34,003 nt of DNA. Origin: Nonomuraea sp. MG754425. Lineage in GTDB: Bacteria; Actinomycetota; Actinomycetes; Streptosporangiales; Streptosporangiaceae. Positions within the stretch are counted from its first letter, which is position 1. Every line of letters begins with the position of its first letter. This document shows positions 8,127-15,556 of this stretch, in pieces. Below the pieces are notes generated by a model. It made no database searches. It saw nothing but the letters and a program-made list of their open reading frames with translations, and was not told the origin of the DNA. Both the position numbers and the translations under genes were made by a program. The DNA is taken from the NCBI RefSeq assembly GCF_021699195.1, contig NZ_SSXE01000103.1, positions 1-34,003 of the forward strand. The letters run 5' to 3'.

Positions 8127-9080
8127 ATGAACTGGGGCATGACGATTCCCTTCTACGACCGCTCGCTGGCGAAGTCGCAGGACCTCATCGCGGAGCTGCC
8201 GGGGCTCGGCTACACCGACCTGTGGTCGGCCGAGGTGAACGGGACCGACGGGTTCGTGCCGCTCGCCCTGGCCTCGCAGTGGGCGCCGGGGGCCAGGCTG
8301 GGCAGCGCCATCGTGCCCGCCTCCACGCGCGGCCCGGGGCTGCTGGCCATGTCCGCGGCCACGCTGGCCGACCTGGCGCCGGGACGGTTCGTGCTGGGCA
8401 TCGGCTCCTCCTCGCCGGCGATCGTCGAGCGGTGGAACGCGGGCACGTTCGACAAGCCGTACGCGCGGACCCGCGACACGCTGCGCTTCCTGAAGAAGGC
8501 GCTGGCGGGGGAGAAGGTCTCGGAGGCGTACGAGACGTTCGAGGTCAAGGGCTTCAAGCTGGAGCGGGCCCCGAAGACGCCGCCCAGGATCGTGCTGGCG
8601 GCGCTGCGCCCCAGGATGTTGCGCCTGGCCGCCGAGGAGGCCGACGGCGCCATCACGAACTGGCTCTCGCCCGGCGACGTGCGCAAGGTGCGCGCCGAGA
8701 TCGGGGACGGCACCGAGCTGATCGCCCGCCTGTTCGTCTGCGTGGACGAGGACACCGAGCGCGTCCGGCAGACCGCCAGGTGGATGCTGGCCAGCTACCT
8801 CACCGTCCCGGTGTACGCGGCCTTCCACGACTGGCTGGGCCGCGGCGAGGTGCTGCGCCCGATGCACGAGGCGTGGGCGGCGGGCGACCGGCAGGCCGCG
8901 CTCAAGGCCATCCCCGACGAGGTGGTGGACGACCTGATCGTGCACGGCGACGCCGCCACCTGCCGGGCCCGCGTCAAGGAGTACATGGCCAACGGGCTCG
9001 ACACCCCCGTCCTCGCCCCCATCCCGGGCGGCGACGTCCCCATCGACCAGGCGGTACGCGAGCTGGCTCCGGAAAGGTAG
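8127..9080 (+). CDS. LLM class F420-dependent oxidoreductase
   Basis: 317 aa with the luciferase-like monooxygenase TIM-barrel fold. It resembles the actinobacterial F420-dependent subgroup (TIGR03841-like): MNWGMTIPFYDRSL start, GLGYTDLWSAEV, GARLGSAIVPASTRGP, LADLAPGRFVLGIGSSSP and the C-terminal HGDAATCRARVKEYMANGLDTPVL. Enzymes of this group use F420 or FMN on diverse substrates; this one's substrate is unknown. The ATG at 8127 has GGAGG 6 nt upstream. The amidase starts 2 nt after its stop, so the two are co-transcribed. Confidence 0.88.
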   Translation: MNWGMTIPFYDRSLAKSQDLIAELPGLGYTDLWSAEVNGTDGFVPLALASQWAPGARLGSAIVPASTRGPGLLAMSAATLADLAPGRFVLGIGSSSPAIVERWNAGTFDKPYARTRDTLRFLKKALAGEKVSEAYETFEVKGFKLERAPKTPPRIVLAALRPRMLRLAAEEADGAITNWLSPGDVRKVRAEIGDGTELIARLFVCVDEDTERVRQTARWMLASYLTVPVYAAFHDWLGRGEVLRPMHEAWAAGDRQAALKAIPDEVVDDLIVHGDAATCRARVKEYMANGLDTPVLAPIPGGDVPIDQAVRELAPER

Positions 9081-9082
9081 CG

Positions 9083-10501
9083 ATGCACGAGCTGCTGAGA
9101 CTGGACGCGACCGGCCAGGCGCAGGCGATCAGGGACGGCCAGGTGTCGCCGCGCGAGCTGACCGAGGCCGCGATCGCGCGCATCGAGGCCGCCGACGGCG
9201 AATTGAACGCGGTCGTCCACCGCCGCTTCGAACGCGCGCTGGCCGAGGCCGGCACGATCCCCGAGGACGCGCCCTTCCGCGGCGTGCCGATCCTGCTCAA
9301 GGACCTGGGCTGGCGGGAGTCGGGGGAGCCGTACAGCGCGGGCTCCGACGTGCGCGACGGGCTGACGGACGCCCCGGACGGCTACGGCGTCGTACGGCTG
9401 CGCGAAGCCGGCTTCGTGCTGCTCGGACGGACGAACACCCCCGAGTTCGGCAGCACGATCACCACGGAGCCGGTGGCGTTCGGGCCGACGGCGAACCCGT
9501 ACGACCTGGCGTACTCGCCGGGTGGCTCCAGCGGCGGTTCTGCGGCGGCGGTGGCGGCCGGGATGGTGGCGCTGGCCACCGCGAGCGACGGCGGCGGGTC
9601 GATCCGCATCCCCGCGTCGCTGTGCGGCCTGGTGGGGCTCAAGCCGACGCGCGGGCGGGTCAGCCTGGGGCCGGCGCTGGGCGAGGGGTGGAGCGGGTTC
9701 TCGTGCCCCGGGTTCGTCACCAGGAGCGTGCGCGACACGGCTGCGGCGCTCGACGTCGTCGCCGGCGCCTACCCCGGTGACCCGTACGCCGCGCCGTCCC
9801 TGCCGCGCCGGCTCGCCGAGGAGGTGGGCCGGGACCCGGGCCGGTTGCGGATCGGGTTCCTGACCGCGCATCCCCGGGGTGACGTGCCGGAGTCGCCTGA
9901 GCTGGCCGAGGCTGTGGTCGGGGCCGCCGCGCTGCTGGAGTCGCTCGGCCACGGCGTCACGCCGGGCGGGCCGCGGGCGATGGGCGAGCCCGACTTCCCG
10001 CGCCACTTCGGCGCCATCGTGGCCGACAATCTGGGCGCGCTCGTCGCGGGGCTGGGCGAGCTGCGCGGCAAGCCCGTCGATCCGGAGGAGCTGGAGCCGC
10101 GCAACGCCGCCATGGTGCGGACGGCGCGCGGTCGCAGCGCCCCCGACCACATCAGGTCACTCCAGTGGATGGACGGCTTCCGCCGCCGCATGTCCGCCTG
10201 GTGGGACGAGGGCTACGACCTGCTGCTGATGCCGTCGCTGGGCGTGCCGCCGTTCCCGCTGGGCTGGATCCCGCCCGACGACCTCAGCCTCGCCCTGGGC
10301 CGTACCGCGCACGCGGTCTCCTTCACCTCGCCGATCAACGCCACGGGCTGGCCCGCCGTGTCGCTGCCGCTGCACAGGACCGCCGCGGGCCTGCCGGTCG
10401 GCGTGCAGCTCGCCGCCCCGTCCGGCCGGGAGGACCTCCTCGTGCGGGTGGCCGCGCAGATCGAGCGGGCCAGACCCTTCGAGCACACCGCCATGCCCTG
10501 A
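9083..10501 (+). CDS. Amidase signature family amidohydrolase
   Basis: 472 aa, typical for the family, which hydrolyses amide bonds with a Ser-cisSer-Lys triad. All three elements are visible: Lys73 in ILLKDLGW, Ser149/150 in GGSSGGSAAAVAAG, and nucleophile Ser173 in DGGGSIRIPAS. The conserved GLVGLKPTRGRVS follows, and the C-terminal SPINATGWPAVSLP closes the fold. There is no signal peptide, so it is cytoplasmic. The ATG is 2 nt after the LLM stop. An open frame continues far upstream through the two preceding genes but is a GC artefact. The substrate is unknown; co-transcription with an F420-type enzyme suggests catabolism of an amide-bearing compound. Confidence 0.92.
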   Translation: MHELLRLDATGQAQAIRDGQVSPRELTEAAIARIEAADGELNAVVHRRFERALAEAGTIPEDAPFRGVPILLKDLGWRESGEPYSAGSDVRDGLTDAPDGYGVVRLREAGFVLLGRTNTPEFGSTITTEPVAFGPTANPYDLAYSPGGSSGGSAAAVAAGMVALATASDGGGSIRIPASLCGLVGLKPTRGRVSLGPALGEGWSGFSCPGFVTRSVRDTAAALDVVAGAYPGDPYAAPSLPRRLAEEVGRDPGRLRIGFLTAHPRGDVPESPELAEAVVGAAALLESLGHGVTPGGPRAMGEPDFPRHFGAIVADNLGALVAGLGELRGKPVDPEELEPRNAAMVRTARGRSAPDHIRSLQWMDGFRRRMSAWWDEGYDLLLMPSLGVPPFPLGWIPPDDLSLALGRTAHAVSFTSPINATGWPAVSLPLHRTAAGLPVGVQLAAPSGREDLLVRVAAQIERARPFEHTAMP

Positions 10502-10514
10502 AGGCAGGGAACTC

Positions 10515-10556
10515 CTACCCCCGGCGACGCGTTATGTCGTGAAAAGCCGGGGGTAG
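10515..10556 (+). terminator. 11-bp perfect hairpin abutting the RBS of the next gene
   Basis: ctacccccggc (10515-10525) pairs perfectly with gccgggggtag (10546-10556), with a 20-nt loop. There is no U tract; instead GAGG, the RBS of the YkvA-like gene, overlaps the last base of the right arm. It may be an attenuator or translational regulator rather than a terminator. Confidence 0.5.
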
Positions 10557-10566
10557 AGGTGATCGC

Positions 10567-10914
10567 ATGATGGCGAAGGCAGCACGGACCGCGGCGGCGT
10601 GGCGGACCTACCGCGAGGTGACCAAGCCCGGGTCGCCCAAACTCATGGCCAGGGTCAGGGCCGTCCCGCGGATGGTCGGCGCGGTGCTGCGCGGCGACTA
10701 CGCCGGCATGGGCAAGGGCAAGCTGGGCCTGCTCGGCCTCGGCGTCGTCTACCTCGTGTCACCGATCGATGTGATTCCCGACTTCCTCATGGTGATCGGC
10801 GTGGCCGACGACTTCGGCGTGTTCCTGTGGATGATCGGCACGCTGCTCGGCGAGAGCGGGCGCTACGTGCAGCACGAGCGCGCCGTGATCCAGGCTCGGC
10901 CCGAAGAGACCTAG
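10567..10914 (+). CDS. YkvA family (DUF1232) small membrane-associated protein
   Basis: 115 aa with the DUF1232 signature YLVSPIDVIPDFLMVIGVADD (residues about 62-82), preceded by a short hydrophobic stretch (KLGLLGLGVVYLVS) and followed by FGVFLWMIGTLLG. Family members are small, probably membrane-associated proteins of unknown function. The ATG at 10567 (a second ATG at 10570 follows) has GAGGTG upstream. Its stop codon overlaps the stop of the convergent amidohydrolase gene: both use bases of one CTAG (10911-10914). Confidence 0.85.
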   Translation: MMAKAARTAAAWRTYREVTKPGSPKLMARVRAVPRMVGAVLRGDYAGMGKGKLGLLGLGVVYLVSPIDVIPDFLMVIGVADDFGVFLWMIGTLLGESGRYVQHERAVIQARPEET

Positions 10915-12107
10915 ATCTCCTCCATCCGCAGCCACGCCCGCGAGGGCAGCGGGTGCCCGAAGAGGCGGGCGGCGTTGCCGTAGGCGACCCTGGCGACGTC
11001 GGCCGGCGGCAGCGCGCCGAGGTTGCGCGCCACCGACTTCTGCGTGTCCGGCCAGGTGGAGTCGGAGTGGGGGTAGCCGCTCTCCTGCAGTACGTGGTCG
11101 AGGCCGACGGCGAGCCGCACCCCCGACAGGGCGTGGTCGTCGAGGGTGCCGAAGAAGAAGTTGCGGCGCAGCACCTCGCTGGGCTTGAGCCCGCCCTCCC
11201 ACGACGCCTCCCCGGCGACCGGGTGGTCGAGCGCGTAGTCGGCGCGCTCGGCCAGCATCGGCAGCCAGCCCACGCCGCCCTCGACGATGAGGATGCGCAG
11301 CGAGGGGAAGCGCAGCGGCAGCCCCGACCAGAGCCAGTCGGCGCAGGCGAACATGGCGCTGGTCGGCATCAGCGTGGTGATGGCCTCGATGGGCGTGTCG
11401 GGTGACGGCACCGGCGACCAGGAGGAGTCGCCGGTGTGCAGGCACACCACGGTGCCGGTCTCCTCGCAGGCGGCGAAGAACGGGTCCCAGTGGCCGGTGT
11501 GGATGGACGGCAGCCGCAGCCGGGTGGGGAACTCGGGGAAGACCACGGCCTTGAAGCCCCGGGCGGCGTTGGCGCGGATCTCCTTGGCCGCCACGTCGGG
11601 GTCGGGCAGCCACGGGAGCTGCAGGCCGATGACCCGCTCGGGGTAGGTGCCGGCCCAGACGTCGATGTGCCAGTCGTTCCACGCCTTGACCAGGGCCAGG
11701 CCCAGCTCCTGGTCGCGGGTCCTGGCGAACGGCATGCCGGCCTGCCCGGCGAGCATGCCGGGGAAGCAGAGCGCGGCCCAGATGCCGGCGACGTCCATGT
11801 CCTGGATGCGGGCCTCGATGTCGTGGCAGCCGGGGCGCATGTGCTCGAACCTGATCGGATCGAGGGTGCGCTGCTCGCGGGGCAGCCCCGCGCCCACGTC
11901 GATGCCGGCGCACGGGTAGGTGGCGCCGTTGTAGCGCCAGACCTGGTGACCCGCCTCCGTCTCGACTACCTTGGGCGCGACCTCGGCGTGTTTGTCCGCC
12001 AGGCGGCCCTCGAACAGGTCGGGAGGCTCGATCAGGTGATCGTCGGCAGAGATGATCACATAGTCGCGCCGCCGGGGGTCAGGGTCGGGGAGCAGCGGCG
12101 TAGTCAC
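10911..12107 (-). CDS. Amidohydrolase 2 family metal-dependent hydrolase
   Basis: 398 aa with the amidohydrolase-2 TIM-barrel fold (decarboxylase/hydrolase relatives). The N-terminal metal-site strand reads IISADDHLIEPPDLF, where actinobacterial members often have DDH instead of HxH. Later elements are VVCLHTGDSSW (metal His), PSLRILIVEGGVGWLP (E-x-G) and VLQESGYPHSDSTWPD (Asp after the last strand), ending with ARVAYGNAARLFG. I chose GTG 12107 (MTTPLLPDPD...): a TACGGT -10-like hexamer ends 7 nt upstream, indicating a leaderless transcript, and the extra upstream 52 codons are Arg/Ser-rich and not family-like. The substrate is unknown. Confidence 0.85.
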   Translation of the reverse strand: MTTPLLPDPDPRRRDYVIISADDHLIEPPDLFEGRLADKHAEVAPKVVETEAGHQVWRYNGATYPCAGIDVGAGLPREQRTLDPIRFEHMRPGCHDIEARIQDMDVAGIWAALCFPGMLAGQAGMPFARTRDQELGLALVKAWNDWHIDVWAGTYPERVIGLQLPWLPDPDVAAKEIRANAARGFKAVVFPEFPTRLRLPSIHTGHWDPFFAACEETGTVVCLHTGDSSWSPVPSPDTPIEAITTLMPTSAMFACADWLWSGLPLRFPSLRILIVEGGVGWLPMLAERADYALDHPVAGEASWEGGLKPSEVLRRNFFFGTLDDHALSGVRLAVGLDHVLQESGYPHSDSTWPDTQKSVARNLGALPPADVARVAYGNAARLFGHPLPSRAWLRMEEI

Positions 12108-12181
12108 GCAGGTAACCGTACGACGACGGGATAACGTCGAACAAGCTGCGACGTATCCGTTGGGTCTCCGAGAGGTGTTGA

Positions 12182-12220
12182 CCCGGGACCGCCGGGAGGG
12201 GGTTGGCTGGCGATCCCGGG
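12182..12220. repeat. Inverted repeat downstream of the phosphatase gene
   Basis: cccggga (12182-12188) and tcccggg (12214-12220) form a 7-bp stem between the minus-strand phosphatase stop and the amidohydrolase promoter. No T tract is present, so it is only a weak terminator candidate. Confidence 0.3.
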
Positions 12221-12262
12221 AGTGGCAGGCCCGCCTCGCGCAGGGACGGGCCCGCATCGCCA

Positions 12263-13006
12263 CTACCCCGCCGGGATCGGATCAGTCAGCAAATGCCGGC
12301 GAAGTTCGGCGACGGCGGCCGGCGGGAGCCCGATCACCTGTGTGACGTATGTCTCGACGGAGCCGTGCCGGGCCGTGAGCTCGGTGAGGAAGATGCGCAT
12401 GGCCTCGGCGGGCGCGAGCCCGAAGCCCGGCCACAGGGGCATGCCGGGGTGCCTCCTGGTCCAGTCGGCGATGAAACGTTCGGTGGCCAGGCCGGTGAGC
12501 GCGTAGTCCGCCACGATGTCGTCCTCGCCGACGCCCACCAGTGACAGCACCAGCGCGGTGAGGATCCCCGTACGGTCCTTGCCCGCCGCGCAGTGGACGA
12601 CCACGGGCGCGCTGGCGTCCCGCGTGATCGTCTCCAGGGCGGTCCTGAGGTTCTCGAGGCCGTCCTCGGAGACCTCGAGGTAGCGGTCGGCGAGGTAGCG
12701 GGCGATGCCCACCTCCTCGGCGTAGGCGTCGACGTCCCAGCGACGGCGCTCGATGGGCAGGTTCTGGTAGTGCTGCCCCTCGCTCTCGGGGACGCGTCCC
12801 GCACTCTCGACCTCGTGCGGGTGGCGCAGGTCGATGACGCTGCGCACGCGCAGCGCCCGGAAGGCCGTCAGGTCGTCGCCGGCCAGCCAGCCGAGTGAGT
12901 CGGCCCGGTAGAGCCGCTGCCACCTGACGGTGCGCCCGTCGCCGGCGGCATATCCACCTACGTCGCGGAAGTTGCAGAGATTGGCGAATTCAATGTGGCG
13001 GATCAT
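12263..13006 (-). CDS. Tyrosine-protein phosphatase (Y_phosphatase3 family)
   Basis: 247 aa. The P-loop of the cysteine phosphatase is VVVHCAAGKDRTG with catalytic Cys139 and the Arg of the CX5R motif; the HCxxGKDRTG form is typical of the PtpB/Y_phosphatase3 family acting on phosphotyrosine and sometimes phosphoinositides. The N-terminal NLCNFRDVGGY (near residue 10) and VIDLRHPHEVE are family hallmarks. The ATG at 13006 (MIRHIEFANLCNFRDVGG) is chosen because the 33 codons upstream are Pro/Arg-rich and overlap SURF1. It begins 10 nt after the SURF1 stop, so the two are likely in one operon. Confidence 0.92.
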   Translation of the reverse strand: MIRHIEFANLCNFRDVGGYAAGDGRTVRWQRLYRADSLGWLAGDDLTAFRALRVRSVIDLRHPHEVESAGRVPESEGQHYQNLPIERRRWDVDAYAEEVGIARYLADRYLEVSEDGLENLRTALETITRDASAPVVVHCAAGKDRTGILTALVLSLVGVGEDDIVADYALTGLATERFIADWTRRHPGMPLWPGFGLAPAEAMRIFLTELTARHGSVETYVTQVIGLPPAAVAELRRHLLTDPIPAG

Positions 13007-13016
13007 TTTTCCCACA

Positions 13017-13847
13017 CTAATTGGCGGGTGCCGTCGCCTCCTGGGCGCCGGGAGCGTCCCCGGCTTCCCGCGTGGCCTCCTGGGCGGTGCGTTCGGCCAG
13101 CTCACGCCGGATCAGCAGGGCCCAGCCGCCGACCGCGATCCCGATGAACAGCCACCACTGGATGCCGTAGGCGAGGTTGAGCCCGCCTCCGGCGCCGACG
13201 TCGGGCGCGGGCACCGGCGCGGGGGCCGTGGCGGGCTCGGGCCGCTGCTCGGTGAGTTCGACGTACCCGCCCACGAGGCCGTAGGGGAGCCCCTGGCCGA
13301 TCTTGCCCGTGTCGATCAGCAGCACCTGGCCGGCCGGCAGTCCGGGCCGGTCGGTGATCCCGCTGTTCTGCTCGGTCTCGCCGGGACGTAGCCGCCCGGT
13401 GACAGTTATCTGCCCCGAAGGCGCGGCGGGCACCTCGGGGGCGGCGTCGGCGGTGGCCCCGGCGGGCACCCAGCCCCGGTTGACGATCACCGCCGTGCCG
13501 CTTCCGGTGACCAGCGGCGTCAGGACGTAGTAGCCGTTGTGGCCCTCCTGCGGGCGGCGGCGGACGAGCAGTTCGTGGGCCGCGTCGTACGTGCCGGCGA
13601 CCGTGATCCGGCGGAACCGGTCGTCCTCCTTGACCTGCTGCCCGGCGGCGGCGAGCCGGTCCATCGGCACGGGGGCGGCCTCGATGTTGGCGGTCACCCG
13701 GTCGCTGTTGGCCGAGCGCTCCTCGAAGCGGCCGAACTGCCAGCGCCCGAGGAACACGAAGGCGGGGATGACCAGCAGCACCACCACGTGGAGCGTGAGC
13801 CATCTGGGCGTCAGCAGGAACCGGTACACGCCTTCCAGACTAGGCAT
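13017..13847 (-). CDS. SURF1 family cytochrome c oxidase assembly protein
   Basis: 276 aa, an integral membrane protein. SURF1 helps assemble haem a-containing cytochrome oxidase. It has the expected topology: an N-terminal TM helix (LTLHVVVLLVIPAFVFLGRW, near residues 15-34), a large extracytoplasmic domain with GRWQFGRFEER, FRRITVAGTYD and VIVNRGWVP motifs, and a C-terminal TM helix (WWLFIGIAVGGWALLI), then a charged/Ala-rich tail. The ATG at 13847 gives MPSLEGVYRFLLTPRW; the GTG at VYRF is an alternative matching many homologue starts. It starts 20 nt after the HxlR-type gene and just precedes the phosphatase gene. Confidence 0.93.
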   Translation of the reverse strand: MPSLEGVYRFLLTPRWLTLHVVVLLVIPAFVFLGRWQFGRFEERSANSDRVTANIEAAPVPMDRLAAAGQQVKEDDRFRRITVAGTYDAAHELLVRRRPQEGHNGYYVLTPLVTGSGTAVIVNRGWVPAGATADAAPEVPAAPSGQITVTGRLRPGETEQNSGITDRPGLPAGQVLLIDTGKIGQGLPYGLVGGYVELTEQRPEPATAPAPVPAPDVGAGGGLNLAYGIQWWLFIGIAVGGWALLIRRELAERTAQEATREAGDAPGAQEATAPAN

Positions 13848-13867
13848 GGGTGCCGGTGGTCCCGCAC

Positions 13868-14335
13868 TCAGGCGCGGTGGAGGTCGGCTTCTTCGCCCGG
13901 GATGGGGGTGACCTCGCGCGGCCCGCCCACCTCGTGCCCCTTGGCGCAGCGCAGCCACTGCTCGACGGGGGCGCCGCAGTCGCGGTGGGTGAGCAGCACC
14001 GGCGGGCCCTCGTCGCCGGCGAGGTACTTGTCGCCCCAGTGCATGAGCGCGACCAGCAGGGGATACAGGTCGCGGCCCTTCTCGGTGAGGCGGTACTCGT
14101 CGCGCTGCCGCTGCCCCGGCTCGCGGTAGGGCTCCTTGCGCAGCAGGCCCTCGTCGACCAGCCGGGCCAGGCGCGCGCTGAGCACCTGGCGGGGGGCGCC
14201 CGTGATCGCCTGCATGTCGGCGAACCTGCGCACCCCGGCGAACGCCTCGCGCAGCACCAGGAAGGTCCACTTCTCCCCGACGATGTCCAGGGTGCGCTCG
14301 ATGGAGCAGTTGTTCACCCGGAAGGGAACGTTCAT
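13868..14335 (-). CDS. HxlR family winged-helix transcriptional regulator
   Basis: 155 aa. The HxlR pattern is clear: N-terminal CSIERTLDIVGEKWTFLVLREAFAGVRRFADMQ, then the recognition segment APRQVLSARLARLVDEGLLRK and wing RDEYRLTEKGRDLYPLLVALMHWGDKY. The Cys in NNCSIERTL is the usual N-terminal HxlR Cys; two more (HRDCG, LRCAKGHE) lie in the tail, so redox or metal sensing is possible. The ATG at 14335 has a TATGAT -10-like hexamer (minus strand of 14342-14347) only a few bases upstream, suggesting a very short leader. It is divergent from a GNAT gene and shares a palindromic region with it. Confidence 0.9.
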   Translation of the reverse strand: MNVPFRVNNCSIERTLDIVGEKWTFLVLREAFAGVRRFADMQAITGAPRQVLSARLARLVDEGLLRKEPYREPGQRQRDEYRLTEKGRDLYPLLVALMHWGDKYLAGDEGPPVLLTHRDCGAPVEQWLRCAKGHEVGGPREVTPIPGEEADLHRA

Positions 14336-14341
14336 TTACGC

Positions 14342-14371
14342 ATCATACCTGAGTTCAATTGACAGACTCAG
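14342..14371. promoter_or_regulatory. Divergent promoter/operator between the HxlR regulator and GNAT gene
   Basis: ctgagt (14349-14354) and actcag (14366-14371) form an inverted repeat around tcaattgacag. A perfect TTGACA -35 lies at 14359-14364 for the plus direction, and TATGAT serves the minus direction (14342-14347). A repressor bound here could control both genes. Confidence 0.5.
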
Positions 14372-14393
14372 CAGCCACGGGCAGGCTGGGTCT

Positions 14394-14909
14394 ATGCATA
14401 GAACCCAGATGCGCCCGGTGTGCCAGGACGACGAGGAGCGGATCAGACGCTTCCTGGCGGGCTTATCGCTGCACACGCAGACCCTGAGGTTCTTCACCGG
14501 CGTCTCCAACCCCACTCCGAGCCTCGTCCGGGCCCTGCTGTCCCTGGACGAGCGGCGCGACGCGCTCGTCGCGACCACGGAGTGCGGCGAGATCGCCGGC
14601 CACGCCATGAGCTTCCGGGGCGACGACACCGACGTGGAGATCGCCGTGGTCGTGGCGGACGCCTGGCAGGGACGCGGCCTGGGCCCCAAGCTGGTGGACG
14701 CGCTGCTGGTGCGGGCGGTCGTGCGCGGGGCCAGGACCGTGGGCATGGACGTCCTGGGCGAGAACCGGCGCGCGCTCAGGCTCGTCCGGCGGTTCTGGCC
14801 GGACGCCAGAATGAAGGTGGTTTCCGGTTGCGTGGAGGTGACCGCTACGATCGATCAGTCCGGCCTATTTGCGGAACAAGGTTCTGGTGCCACACCATTG
14901 ACAGTGTGA
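14394..14909 (+). CDS. GNAT family N-acetyltransferase
   Basis: 171 aa with a single GNAT fold. The acetyl-CoA pyrophosphate loop is Q-G-R-G-L-G in VVADAWQGRGLGPKLVDALL, preceded by the beta-4 strand VEIAVVVAD. The N-terminus (RPVCQDDEERIRRFLAGLSLHTQTLRFF) resembles the regulatory-type acetyltransferase domains of actinobacterial Pat-like proteins, but no cyclic-nucleotide domain is present. The ATG at 14394 is used; the ATG at 14409 (MRPVCQDD) is an alternative. Its stop overlaps the GTG start of the TetR gene by 4 nt. The substrate is unknown. Confidence 0.82.
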   Translation: MHRTQMRPVCQDDEERIRRFLAGLSLHTQTLRFFTGVSNPTPSLVRALLSLDERRDALVATTECGEIAGHAMSFRGDDTDVEIAVVVADAWQGRGLGPKLVDALLVRAVVRGARTVGMDVLGENRRALRLVRRFWPDARMKVVSGCVEVTATIDQSGLFAEQGSGATPLTV

Positions 14910-14919
14910 AGAGTGTCAA
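14898..14919. promoter_or_regulatory. 22-bp imperfect palindrome spanning the TetR start codon
   Basis: ttgaca (14898-14903) and tgtcaa (14914-14919) are perfect inverted arms, with further partial symmetry inside. The palindrome covers the end of the GNAT gene and the GTG start (14906) of the TetR gene. It is a candidate autoregulatory operator acting as a roadblock or on an internal promoter. Confidence 0.45.
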
Positions 14920-15502
14920 GAACGGACGCGACGGCCGCACCCGCATCATCGAGGGAGCCCTCCGCCGTTTCAGCCAGGACGGCGTATCCGCCACCACCCT
15001 GGCCAGCCTGCGTGAGGAAAGCGGCGTCAGCGTCGGCAGCTTCTACCATCACTTCGCCAGCAAAGAGCACGTCTTCGGCGTGCTGTACGGCGAGATCCTC
15101 GATGCCTACCAGGCCGCCTTCCTCGCCGAGCTGGTCCGTCACGAGGACGCCCGCGACGGCATCGAGGCCATCGTCGCCTTCCACATGCGGTGGGCCGGCG
15201 AGCACCCCGAGCGGGCCCGGCTGCTGATCAGCGAGCGCCCGCCGCGCAAGAACGAGCCGGGCGGCGCCGACGTGGCGGAGTCGAGGCGCGCGTTCTTCCG
15301 GCAGGTCACCGACTGGTGGCGGCCCCACATGAAGAACGGCCTGCTCCAGCCCGTCCACGCGACCATGTGCTACGTGTTGTGGCTCGGCCCGGCGCAGGAG
15401 ATGTGCCGGTTGTGGTTCGCCGGCGCGCACACGCCCACCGAGGACGAGATCAAGGGGCTGGGCGAGGCGGCCTGGCAGAGCCTGCGCCAGCGGGTCGAGT
15501 GA
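14906..15502 (+). CDS. TetR family transcriptional regulator
   Basis: 198 aa. The N-terminal HTH reads RIIEGALRRFSQDGVSATTLASLREESGVSVGSFYHHFASKEHVFGVLY (residues about 14-62), a clean TetR signature. The C-terminal ligand domain contains FHMRWAGEHPERARLLISERPP, resembling regulators with a TetR_C domain found near fatty-acid or xenobiotic genes. The start is the GTG at 14906, overlapping the GNAT stop (GTGA); no independent RBS is visible, so translation may be coupled. A 22-bp palindrome covers this start. The 2-hydroxyacid dehydrogenase gene 54 bp downstream has its own leaderless-type promoter and is a possible target. Confidence 0.88.
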   Translation: MKSVKNGRDGRTRIIEGALRRFSQDGVSATTLASLREESGVSVGSFYHHFASKEHVFGVLYGEILDAYQAAFLAELVRHEDARDGIEAIVAFHMRWAGEHPERARLLISERPPRKNEPGGADVAESRRAFFRQVTDWWRPHMKNGLLQPVHATMCYVLWLGPAQEMCRLWFAGAHTPTEDEIKGLGEAAWQSLRQRVE

Positions 15503-15556
15503 GTCCTGCGCGGGGAGCGATGATCCGAGTACTGTCTGTGGTGTTATTGTCCAAAT

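Noticed and set aside
7619..9082. In-frame extension of the amidase frame through the TetR and LLM genes (960 codons in total)
   Set aside because: The upstream part is Arg/Gly/Ala-rich nonsense; the family N-terminus and start at 9083 are clear.
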